A stretch of DNA of 14,805 nt from a bacterium (lineage in GTDB: Bacteria > SZUA-79 > Acidulodesulfobacterales > Acidulodesulfobacteraceae). The notes beneath the pieces were generated by a model. The model saw only the letters and a program-made list of their open reading frames with translations. It had not been told where the DNA came from and made no database searches. Made by a program: the position numbers and the translations under genes. Shown here piece after piece: positions 7,606 through 14,035 of this stretch. Position 1 is the first letter of the stretch. The number at the start of each line of letters is the position of its first letter. The stretch is taken from assembly GCA_021781285.1 (NCBI GenBank), contig JAJXXD010000005.1:1-14805 (forward strand). The letters are read 5' to 3'.

Positions 7606-8391
7606 ATGAAAAAACCTCATCAGCCCTTAAAAGACGTCTTAGCCTCGAATAACATTTATAAAAACAGCATGACGAAGGGCGTTTTCCTTTTACCGAATTT
7701 AATAACCAGTCTTTCGCTTCTATCGGGGTTTTATTCTATTATTAACTCCATAGAAGGAAAATACCGGATTGCCGGCTGGCTTATAATAGCTTCGATCTTT
7801 TTTGACGGTATAGACGGAAAAGTCGCAAGGCTTACAAATACAAGCTCCAAATTCGGCATAGAATACGATTCGTTGTCCGACCTTATCGCATTCGGGGTCG
7901 CTCCGTCCGTATTGGCATTTAAATGGTTCCTTATAGGCTACGGCAGGGAAGGATGGGCGGCTGTTTTCGTTTATCTCCTTGGAGCGGCGCTCAGGCTTGC
8001 CAGATTTAACGTTCAGCGAAATTCGGTAGAATATAATAAATTTATGGGGCTTCCTTCTCCGGCCGCCGCAGGAACCGTCGTTTCGTTTCTTTTTATTATG
8101 ACGGAATTTTCTTTAAAAACCGCCTTAATAAGCAAAGTAATGCTTATTTTGACCATTGCCGCCGGTCTTTTAATGATAAGCAACATAGGCTATTTTGCAA
8201 TGAAGGATTTCTCCATTTTTAAGCGCAGGGCGTTTGAATCGCTTGTTCTGCTTTTATTGATTCTTATTATAATTATAATTAAACCCGTGGAATCGCTTTT
8301 TGCGATTTTTTTCCTGTATTCTTTTATCTCTCCTCTATTGTATTTTTATCTCGTTAGTGCTAAGATAAAAAAGAACAAAGAAATTGGATAA
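7606..8391 (+). CDS. pssA: CDP-diacylglycerol-serine O-phosphatidyltransferase, membrane type II
   Basis: Integral membrane enzyme that makes phosphatidylserine from CDP-diacylglycerol and serine, the substrate of the Psd encoded just upstream. The CDP-alcohol phosphotransferase signature DGx2ARx8Gx3Dx3D is complete: Asp70-Gly71, Ala74-Arg75, Gly84, Asp88, Asp92. Several hydrophobic helices follow, and the 261-residue length and opening LLPNLITSLSLLSGF fit the Bacillus-type (type II) enzyme rather than the E. coli phospholipase-D-like form. PgsA is the main alternative, but neighbouring psd and the PssA-type N-terminus favour serine as acceptor. The start lies 7 bases after psd with no Shine-Dalgarno sequence. 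A later ATG at residue 22 is possible but also lacks one. It ends 19 bases before leuA. Confidence 0.92.
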   Translation: MKKPHQPLKDVLASNNIYKNSMTKGVFLLPNLITSLSLLSGFYSIINSIEGKYRIAGWLIIASIFFDGIDGKVARLTNTSSKFGIEYDSLSDLIAFGVAPSVLAFKWFLIGYGREGWAAVFVYLLGAALRLARFNVQRNSVEYNKFMGLPSPAAAGTVVSFLFIMTEFSLKTALISKVMLILTIAAGLLMISNIGYFAMKDFSIFKRRAFESLVLLLLILIIIIIKPVESLFAIFFLYSFISPLLYFYLVSAKIKKNKEIG

Positions 8392-8400
8392 GCAGCATTC

Positions 8401-8407
8401 CGGAGGG
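8401..8407 (+). promoter_or_regulatory. Ribosome binding site that sets the leuA start
   Basis: CGGAGGG precedes the ATG at 8411 by 3 bases. It supports that start over the in-frame TTG at 8384, which overlaps the end of pssA and would add nine residues (MDKQHSGGL) encoded by the ribosome binding site region. Confidence 0.8.
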
Positions 8408-8410
8408 CTT

Positions 8411-9976
8411 ATGAGCGATAATCAATTAAAAAAAATTAAAATATTCGATACTACCCTGAGAGACGGCGAACAGTCTCCGGGAGCTAGTATGAACATAGAA
8501 GAAAAATTAAATCTTGCGCGTCAGCTTTCCCGGCTCGGGGTCGATGTCATAGAGGCCGGTTTCCCCATTGCTTCCGAAGGCGACTTTGAAGCCGTAAAGA
8601 CGATAGCTATGGAGATAAAGGGAGCGGAAATAGCGGGGCTTGCAAGGGCAAACGAAAAAGATATATATAGGGCGTATTCCGCCGTTAAATATGCGGCAAA
8701 ACCGGTCATACATACGTTTATCGCTACGTCGGACGTACATCTTAAGTATAAACTTAAAATGACCCGTGACGAATTATATGAAAAAGCCGTCAATATGGTA
8801 AAATATGCCAAATCGTTTACGGAAAATATCGAGTTTTCCGCCGAAGACGCCACAAGAACCGATATTAATTTCTTATGCAAAGTAATAGAAGGCGTTATAG
8901 CCGCCGGCGCCACGACCGTGAATATTCCCGATACCGTCGGTTTCGCGACTCCTTTCGAATTCCATGATTTTATAAAAAATATACGGGAAAGGGTTAAGGG
9001 CATAGAAAATATTATATTAAGCGTTCACTGCCATAACGATTTAGGATTAGGAACGGCAAACTCTCTGTCGGCGATTTTAGCCGGAGCGAATCAAATCGAA
9101 TGCACTATTAACGGCATAGGGGAGAGAGCCGGAAATGCGGCGCTCGAAGAAATAGTAATGGCTTTAGACGTCAGAAAAGATATATATAATGCGATTACAG
9201 GCATAAACACTACCGAAATATACAGGTCTTCCCAGCTTTTAACCCACATAACCGGAATATCCGTTCAGCCCAATAAGGCGATAGTAGGCAAAAATGCTTT
9301 TGCGCACGAAGCGGGTATTCATCAGGACGGCATATTAAAAGAAAAAACCACATACGAAATTATGACTCCGGAACGCGTAGGAAGACAGCCTAACGAGTTA
9401 GTTCTGGGCAAACATTCGGGAAAGCATGCGTTTAAAGAAAAGCTCGTATCTTTAGGCTATTTGTTAAAGGACGAAGAAGTAGAAGCCGCCTTCGTAAAAT
9501 TTAAAGCCTTAGCCGACAGAAAAAAAGATATTTACGACGAAGACATAGACTCCCTTATAGCAAAATCGCATCCTCTTGAAAAATATGAGCTAAAATATGT
9601 AAACGTGGTTTGCGGCGATACGGTTTCGCCTCTTTCAATGGTCAAACTAATGGTTGACGGGGAATTAAAACTTGATTCTTCATACGGAAACGGTCCGGTC
9701 GATGCGGCGATTAACGCTATAGAAAAAATAGTTAATTCAAGGGCAAAGGTCGTGGCTTACGAAGTTAAATCCATAAGAGGAACGACGGAGGCGCAGGGAG
9801 ATGTTTCGGTTACCATAGAAGATGCGGATAGCGGAACGGGTATTACCGGAAGAAGTGCCCATACCGACATCGTAGTAGCAAGCGCAAAGGCTTATGTCAA
9901 TGCTTTAAACAAACTGTACGTTCATAATAAAAATACCGCCGGTAAATCGGCCTGCGAAATGGAAATACACGCATAA
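8411..9976 (+). CDS. leuA: 2-isopropylmalate synthase
   Basis: Condenses acetyl-CoA with 2-ketoisovalerate, the committed step of leucine synthesis. The 521 residues fit the bacterial LeuA type. The TIM barrel shows DTTLRDGEQSPG (13-24) with the metal-binding Asp, HCHND (206-210) and GIGERAGNA (235-243). The linker has HEAGIHQDG and GKHSGKHAFKEKL. The C-terminal regulatory domain (about 395-505, with GTTEAQGD and the final AHTDIVVASAKAYVNALNKL-like helix) is the leucine-sensing part in the family, so feedback inhibition is likely. Citramalate synthase and homocitrate synthase are relatives, but the motif set and leu neighbours favour LeuA. It lies 19 bases after pssA. The 87-base gap to leuC is the most structured non-coding part of the window. 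Confidence 0.96.
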   Translation: MSDNQLKKIKIFDTTLRDGEQSPGASMNIEEKLNLARQLSRLGVDVIEAGFPIASEGDFEAVKTIAMEIKGAEIAGLARANEKDIYRAYSAVKYAAKPVIHTFIATSDVHLKYKLKMTRDELYEKAVNMVKYAKSFTENIEFSAEDATRTDINFLCKVIEGVIAAGATTVNIPDTVGFATPFEFHDFIKNIRERVKGIENIILSVHCHNDLGLGTANSLSAILAGANQIECTINGIGERAGNAALEEIVMALDVRKDIYNAITGINTTEIYRSSQLLTHITGISVQPNKAIVGKNAFAHEAGIHQDGILKEKTTYEIMTPERVGRQPNELVLGKHSGKHAFKEKLVSLGYLLKDEEVEAAFVKFKALADRKKDIYDEDIDSLIAKSHPLEKYELKYVNVVCGDTVSPLSMVKLMVDGELKLDSSYGNGPVDAAINAIEKIVNSRAKVVAYEVKSIRGTTEAQGDVSVTIEDADSGTGITGRSAHTDIVVASAKAYVNALNKLYVHNKNTAGKSACEMEIHA

Positions 9977-10003
9977 TAAAGCATAATATCCGGCAGAGTT
10001 AAG

Positions 10004-10016
10004 CTATAATTTATAG
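10004..10016 (+). promoter_or_regulatory. Possible internal promoter -10 element within a short dyad before leuC
   Basis: TATAAT at 10005-10010 is a perfect -10 word and lies inside the perfect inverted repeat CTATAA-T-TTATAG. At the expected 16-18 base distance upstream (about 9981-9988, GCATAATA) there is no TTGACA-like -35, and there is no extended -10 TG. It is plausible as a weak or activator-dependent internal promoter with a transcript start near 10017, just before the GC-rich hairpin. A chance occurrence is also plausible. Confidence 0.25.
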
Positions 10017-10022
10017 ATACAA

Positions 10023-10057
10023 GGGGGCGACTTAAGTCCGCCCCCATAAAAAAGGGG
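10023..10057 (+). promoter_or_regulatory. GC-rich hairpin before leuC with a possible alternative pairing to the leuC ribosome binding site
   Basis: GGGGGCG (10023-10029) pairs with CGCCCCC (10039-10045), continued by AC/GT pairs (10030-10031 with 10036-10037), a bulged C at 10038 and a TTAA loop. It is very GC-rich for this AT-rich sequence. No T-run follows, so it is not a standard terminator on either strand. The C-run of the right arm (10042-10045) could instead pair with GGGG at 10054-10057, the leuC Shine-Dalgarno core, across an 8-base A/T loop. The first hairpin is far stronger and would leave the ribosome binding site free. The hairpin is directly visible; a switching role is inference. 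An mRNA-stabilising or processing structure is the simpler reading. Confidence 0.55.
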
Positions 10058-10063
10058 ATAAAA

Positions 10064-11338
10064 ATGGGAAGACCTTTAACTATTACGGAAAAAATAATTC
10101 AAAATCATACCGATAACGAAGCCGTAGCTCCCGGCGATATCGTAAACGCCAGAGTAGATATCGCTCTCGGTAACGACATTACGGCCCCTATAGCCATAAA
10201 AGAATTTGAAGCTATAGGAATAGGCGAAGTTTTCGACAGAAAAAAGATCGCTTTAGTTCCCGACCACTTTGTTCCAAACAAAGATATTTTGAGCGCAAAA
10301 CAGGCTAAAATGTTAAGAGATTTTGCAAAAGAGCATGATATCGAGAACTATTTCGAATGCGGAGAGGCAGGGGTCGAACATGCGCTTTTACCGGAAAAAG
10401 GCATAGTTCTTCCGGGCGATCTTGTAGTGGGAGCCGATTCGCATACCTGCACGTACGGCGCCTTAGGGGCTTTCGCTACGGGGGTAGGTTCTACGGATCT
10501 CGCTTACGCATTTGCCTTCGGCGAGTTATGGCTCAAAGTTCCCGAATCCATAAAAGTAATTTTCGAGGGTAAACCTAAAAAATGGGTATCAGGAAAAGAC
10601 CTTGTCTTGTATCTTATCGGGAAAATAGGCGTCGAAGGGGCGAACTATATGGCATTAGAGTTTGCCGGAAGCACGTTTAAACATCTCGGAATGTCGGACA
10701 GATTCACCATATCCAATATGGCGATAGAAGCCGGAGCAAAAAGCGGAATATTCGAACCGGACGAAATCACCGAAGATTATGTTAAAGACAGAGCTAAAAG
10801 GGATTATATATTTTATAAGAGCGACGAAGACGCCGAATATGCAAAAGTATTAAAATTTAATACCGAATCGATTAATCCTCAAGTTGCTTTTCCGCATCTT
10901 CCGGAAAACAGCGTAGATATTAACGAGGCTTCGGCAAAAAACATAAAGATAGACCAGTCCGTTATAGGTTCATGCACAAACGGAAGGATAGAAGATTTAA
11001 GAATTGCCGCCGAAATTTTAAAAGGGAAAAAAATAGCGAAATATTCAAGGCTTATCGTTATTCCCGCCACCCCGGATATTTATAGAGCGGCTGCGAAAGA
11101 AGGGCTTATAGATATATTTATGGATGCCGGAGCGGTGGTAAGCACTCCGACATGCGGACCATGTCTCGGCGGATATATGGGAATATTGGCCGACGGCGAA
11201 AGGGCGATATCTTCCACCAACAGAAATTTTAAGGGAAGAATGGGGGACGTCAAGAGCGAAGTTTATCTTGCTAACCCTGCCGTGTGCGCCGCATCGGCTA
11301 TACTCGGAAAGATTGCCGGTCCCGACGAAGTATCTTAG
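10064..11338 (+). CDS. leuC: 3-isopropylmalate dehydratase, large subunit (short type)
   Basis: Aconitase-family [4Fe-4S] subunit that, with LeuD, isomerises 2-isopropylmalate to 3-isopropylmalate. At 424 residues it is the short type found in archaea and many anaerobic or thermophilic bacteria, not the roughly 466-residue E. coli type. The cluster cysteines are Cys304 (GSCTNGR), Cys364 and Cys367 (PTCGPCLGG). GADSHTCTYGALGAFATG (123-140) is the conserved substrate region. The short type is related to homoaconitase large subunits and annotation often confuses them; the neighbouring leuA, leuD and leuB support the leucine role. A ribosome binding site AAAGGGG (about 10051-10057) stands 6 bases before the ATG. 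leuD follows after 29 bases. Confidence 0.95.
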   Translation: MGRPLTITEKIIQNHTDNEAVAPGDIVNARVDIALGNDITAPIAIKEFEAIGIGEVFDRKKIALVPDHFVPNKDILSAKQAKMLRDFAKEHDIENYFECGEAGVEHALLPEKGIVLPGDLVVGADSHTCTYGALGAFATGVGSTDLAYAFAFGELWLKVPESIKVIFEGKPKKWVSGKDLVLYLIGKIGVEGANYMALEFAGSTFKHLGMSDRFTISNMAIEAGAKSGIFEPDEITEDYVKDRAKRDYIFYKSDEDAEYAKVLKFNTESINPQVAFPHLPENSVDINEASAKNIKIDQSVIGSCTNGRIEDLRIAAEILKGKKIAKYSRLIVIPATPDIYRAAAKEGLIDIFMDAGAVVSTPTCGPCLGGYMGILADGERAISSTNRNFKGRMGDVKSEVYLANPAVCAASAILGKIAGPDEVS

Positions 11339-11355
11339 GATTAAATAAGTAATAT

Positions 11356-11363
11356 AAAGGAGA
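11356..11363 (+). promoter_or_regulatory. Strong ribosome binding site for leuD
   Basis: AAAGGAGA with the GGAG core about 5 bases before the ATG. It is close to an ideal Shine-Dalgarno sequence. Confidence 0.75.
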
Positions 11364-11367
11364 TGCC

Positions 11368-11865
11368 ATGATATTCAGCGGAAAAGTTTTTAAATTTGGA
11401 GACAATATAGATACCGACGCTATTATACCCGCAAGATACTTAAACGATTCAAGCGACGAAAATTTAAGAAAGCATTGTATGGAAGATGCCGATGAATCGT
11501 TTCCGTCAAAAGTTTCCAAAGGAGATTTTATTGCCGCCGGAAATAATTTCGGCTGCGGTTCTTCGAGAGAGCATGCTCCGAGAGCCATTAAAGTCAGCGG
11601 AGTGCCTGTAGTAATAGCCAAGAGTTTTGCGAGAATTTTTTACCGAAACGCCTTTAACATAGGATTGTTTATACTTGAAGCCGATACCGACGGAATGGAT
11701 AACGGCGATATACTGGAAGTCGATACCGATACCGGGGAAATTAAAAACAAAACAAAAAATACCGTCGTAAAAGCCAAGCCTATTCCAAAATTTATGTCCG
11801 AACTTGTTAACGCCGGCGGTTTGATTGCATATGCCAAAAAAAAGATTAAGGAGGGTAAGAAATAG
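11368..11865 (+). CDS. leuD: 3-isopropylmalate dehydratase, small subunit (short type)
   Basis: Swivelling-domain partner of LeuC. The 165 residues match the short LeuD that goes with 420-residue LeuC subunits. Visible are FGDNIDTDAIIPARYLND (residues 8-25), the loop thought to shape substrate choice, then GNNFGCGSSREHAPRAIK and the following SFARIFYRNAFNIGL. The YLRT word seen in homoaconitase small subunits is absent (YLND here), which favours isopropylmalate, although this is a family rule of thumb. The gene ends with a lysine-rich tail that contains the leuB ribosome binding site (AAGGAGGG). Confidence 0.95.
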   Translation: MIFSGKVFKFGDNIDTDAIIPARYLNDSSDENLRKHCMEDADESFPSKVSKGDFIAAGNNFGCGSSREHAPRAIKVSGVPVVIAKSFARIFYRNAFNIGLFILEADTDGMDNGDILEVDTDTGEIKNKTKNTVVKAKPIPKFMSELVNAGGLIAYAKKKIKEGKK

Positions 11866-11868
11866 ATT

Positions 11869-12948
11869 ATGATAAAATTAGCTCTTTTTGCCGGCGACGG
11901 AATCGGAACCGAAGTTGCGGGCGAAGCGGTAAACGTATTAAAGTTTTTATTTGATTCTAATTCCGTCAGATACGAAATAGAAGAAGACCTTGTAGGCGGG
12001 GCTTCTTACGACGAATATAAAAAACCTATAACGGAAAAAGCCCTTAAGATTGCGAAAGACGCCGATGCGGTTATTTTTGGAGCCGTAGGCGGACCTAAAT
12101 GGGAATCCCTTCCGATAGAGCTGAGACCCGAAAAAGCGCTTTTGACTTTAAGATACGACCTTGAATTATACGCAAATTTAAGACCGGCGAAGATTTACGA
12201 TGAACTTATCGACGCCTCTCCGTTAAAGAAGGACGTCGTACAGGGAACCGATATGATGATAGTAAGGGAACTGACCGGCGGTATATACTTCGGTCAGCCG
12301 AGAGGAATTTTTGATTTGGAGGACGGGCAAAAAAAGGGCGTTAATACCTTAGTTTATACCACGAAAGAGATAGAAAGAATAGCTAAAATAGCCTTTGAAA
12401 TTTCAAGAAAAAGAAGAAAAAAAGTTTTATCCGTAGATAAAGCTAACGTTCTGGAATGCACCGAGCTATGGAGGCAGGTGGTTGCAAGGGTTTCTAAAGA
12501 ATATCCCGACGTCGAGTTAACCAATATGTATGTCGATAACTGTTCCATGCAGTTAATAAGGCAGCCTAAATCTTTCGACGTTATCGTAACGACGAATATG
12601 TTCGGAGATATATTAAGCGACGAATCCTCTATGGTCGCAGGTTCCATAGGAATGCTTCCGTCCGCAAGCCTCAACGGCAAAAAAGGAATGTATGAGCCGA
12701 TACATGGAAGCGCTCCCGATATCGCCGGCCAAAATAAAGCCAATCCCATTGCGGCTATTTTATCCGTTGCGATGATGCTCAGATACAGTTTTGATATGGA
12801 TAATCTTGCCGAAAAAATAGAAGTTGCCGTAGGAAAAGTTATTAAAAACGGATACAGGACAGCCGATATTTATTCAAACGCCGCGGGAACGAAACTCGTG
12901 GGTACTAAAGAAATGGGCAGGGCAGTCATAGAAGAATTAAAAAAATAA
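11869..12948 (+). CDS. leuB: 3-isopropylmalate dehydrogenase
   Basis: NAD-dependent oxidative decarboxylase giving 2-ketoisocaproate, the last leucine-specific step before transamination. The 359 residues carry the whole beta-decarboxylating dehydrogenase signature: GDGIG (9-13), GAVGGPKW (71-78), substrate arginines Arg95, Arg105 and Arg133 (IVRELTGGIYFG), catalytic-type Tyr140 and Lys191, metal ligands Asp223, Asp247 and Asp251 (TTNMFGDILSDE), and the NAD-binding HGSAPDIAGQNKANP (279-293). The Asp-containing cofactor loop and the Leu-type Arg set point to isopropylmalate and not isocitrate. The start lies 3 bases after leuD. AAGGAGGG inside the leuD end is about 13 bases upstream, slightly far but strong. 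Confidence 0.97.
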   Translation: MIKLALFAGDGIGTEVAGEAVNVLKFLFDSNSVRYEIEEDLVGGASYDEYKKPITEKALKIAKDADAVIFGAVGGPKWESLPIELRPEKALLTLRYDLELYANLRPAKIYDELIDASPLKKDVVQGTDMMIVRELTGGIYFGQPRGIFDLEDGQKKGVNTLVYTTKEIERIAKIAFEISRKRRKKVLSVDKANVLECTELWRQVVARVSKEYPDVELTNMYVDNCSMQLIRQPKSFDVIVTTNMFGDILSDESSMVAGSIGMLPSASLNGKKGMYEPIHGSAPDIAGQNKANPIAAILSVAMMLRYSFDMDNLAEKIEVAVGKVIKNGYRTADIYSNAAGTKLVGTKEMGRAVIEELKK

Positions 12949-12991
12949 AAATTAATTGCGGATAGGCAAATATAAAGAAAACATAAAGGAT

Positions 12992-14035
12992 ATGAAAAAA
13001 GAAAAATATAATATCGGCATAACAGGAGCTACAGGTCTTGTCGGCAGGGAATTTATAGAAATATTGGAACAGAGAAATTTTCCGGTCGGAGAACTTTATC
13101 TTTTTGCTTCCGAAAACTCTCTCGGCGAAACCATAAAATTTAAAGGCGAAGATTATATTGTGGATGCCTTGAAAGAAGATTCTTTTAAGAAAAAGAATAT
13201 CGATATAGTATTATCCAGTCCGGGAGGTTCGATAAGCGCAAGGTTTTCGCCTATTGCCGCAAAGGAAGGAGCGGTAGTTATCGATAATACGTCTTATTTC
13301 AGGATGGACGAAGACGTCCCGTTAGTAGTTCCCGAGGTTAACCCCGACGATATAAAATATTATTCAAAGAAAAACATAATAGCCAATCCGAATTGCTCCA
13401 CCATTCAGATGGTCGTGCCGCTTAAGCCTATTCACGACAGGTATAAAATAAAAAGGATAGTCGTATCAACATACCAGTCCACTTCCGGAGCGGGCAAAAA
13501 GGCTATGGACGAATTATTTTATCAGACAACCGGCATTATTAACGCAAAAGGAGATATTTATCCGGAAAAATTTCCGGTCCAGATAGCTTTTAACTGTATT
13601 CCTCAAATCGATGTTTTCGGCGAAGACGGATACACTAAAGAAGAAATTAAGATGATAAAAGAAACGCAGAAAATAATGCACGATAAGAATATAGGCGTAT
13701 CTGCCACTACGGTGCGCGTTCCCGTATTTTTTTCCCACGGAGAATCCGTTAATATAGAAACCGAAAAAAGTTTCGATATCAAAGATATTAAGAAAATGTT
13801 ATCGAAAACGGCGGGAATAAAGCTTATAGACGACATATTAAGCGGCAATCCCGATGAAAAATATCCTTATCAGACTCAGGCCGCCGGAAAAGACGAGGTT
13901 TTTGTAGGCAGGATAAGAAAGGATTTTTCCGTGCCGAACGGTCTAAACTTATGGATTGTAGCGGATAACGTAAGAAAAGGGGCGGCGCTTAATGCCGTGC
14001 AGATAGCGGAAATCCTGATTCAAAAATATCTTTGA
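12992..14035 (+). CDS. asd: Aspartate-semialdehyde dehydrogenase
   Basis: NADPH-dependent enzyme that reduces aspartyl phosphate to aspartate semialdehyde, the branch point to lysine/diaminopimelate, threonine and methionine. With the ATG at 12992 it has 347 residues. Visible are the nucleotide-binding GATGLVG (12-18), catalytic Cys135 in NPNCSTIQ, STYQSTSGAG (159-168), substrate region RVPVFFSHGE with His249, and the C-terminal DNVRKGAALNAVQIAE. The glycine-rich region reads SSPGGS where the family often has SAGGS. Start choice: the in-frame TTG at 12956 would add 12 residues (MRIGKYKENIKD) and has no ribosome binding site; the chosen ATG has AAAGGA ending one base upstream, unusually close. 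The family usually begins just before the glycine motif, which supports the ATG. It overlaps murJ by 4 bases at its end. Confidence 0.94.
   Translation: MKKEKYNIGITGATGLVGREFIEILEQRNFPVGELYLFASENSLGETIKFKGEDYIVDALKEDSFKKKNIDIVLSSPGGSISARFSPIAAKEGAVVIDNTSYFRMDEDVPLVVPEVNPDDIKYYSKKNIIANPNCSTIQMVVPLKPIHDRYKIKRIVVSTYQSTSGAGKKAMDELFYQTTGIINAKGDIYPEKFPVQIAFNCIPQIDVFGEDGYTKEEIKMIKETQKIMHDKNIGVSATTVRVPVFFSHGESVNIETEKSFDIKDIKKMLSKTAGIKLIDDILSGNPDEKYPYQTQAAGKDEVFVGRIRKDFSVPNGLNLWIVADNVRKGAALNAVQIAEILIQKYL

Noticed and set aside
8521..9003. Antisense open frame (160 codons, minus strand) inside leuA
   Set aside because: Fully inside conserved leuA with no support of its own; treated as a shadow.
10023..10045. 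Hairpin after leuA read as an intrinsic terminator
   Set aside because: No T-run follows on the plus strand and none precedes it in the sense needed for the minus strand.
10357..10572. Arg/Gly-rich plus-strand frame inside leuC
   Set aside because: Alternate frame of a conserved gene; its low-complexity composition comes from the leuC codons.
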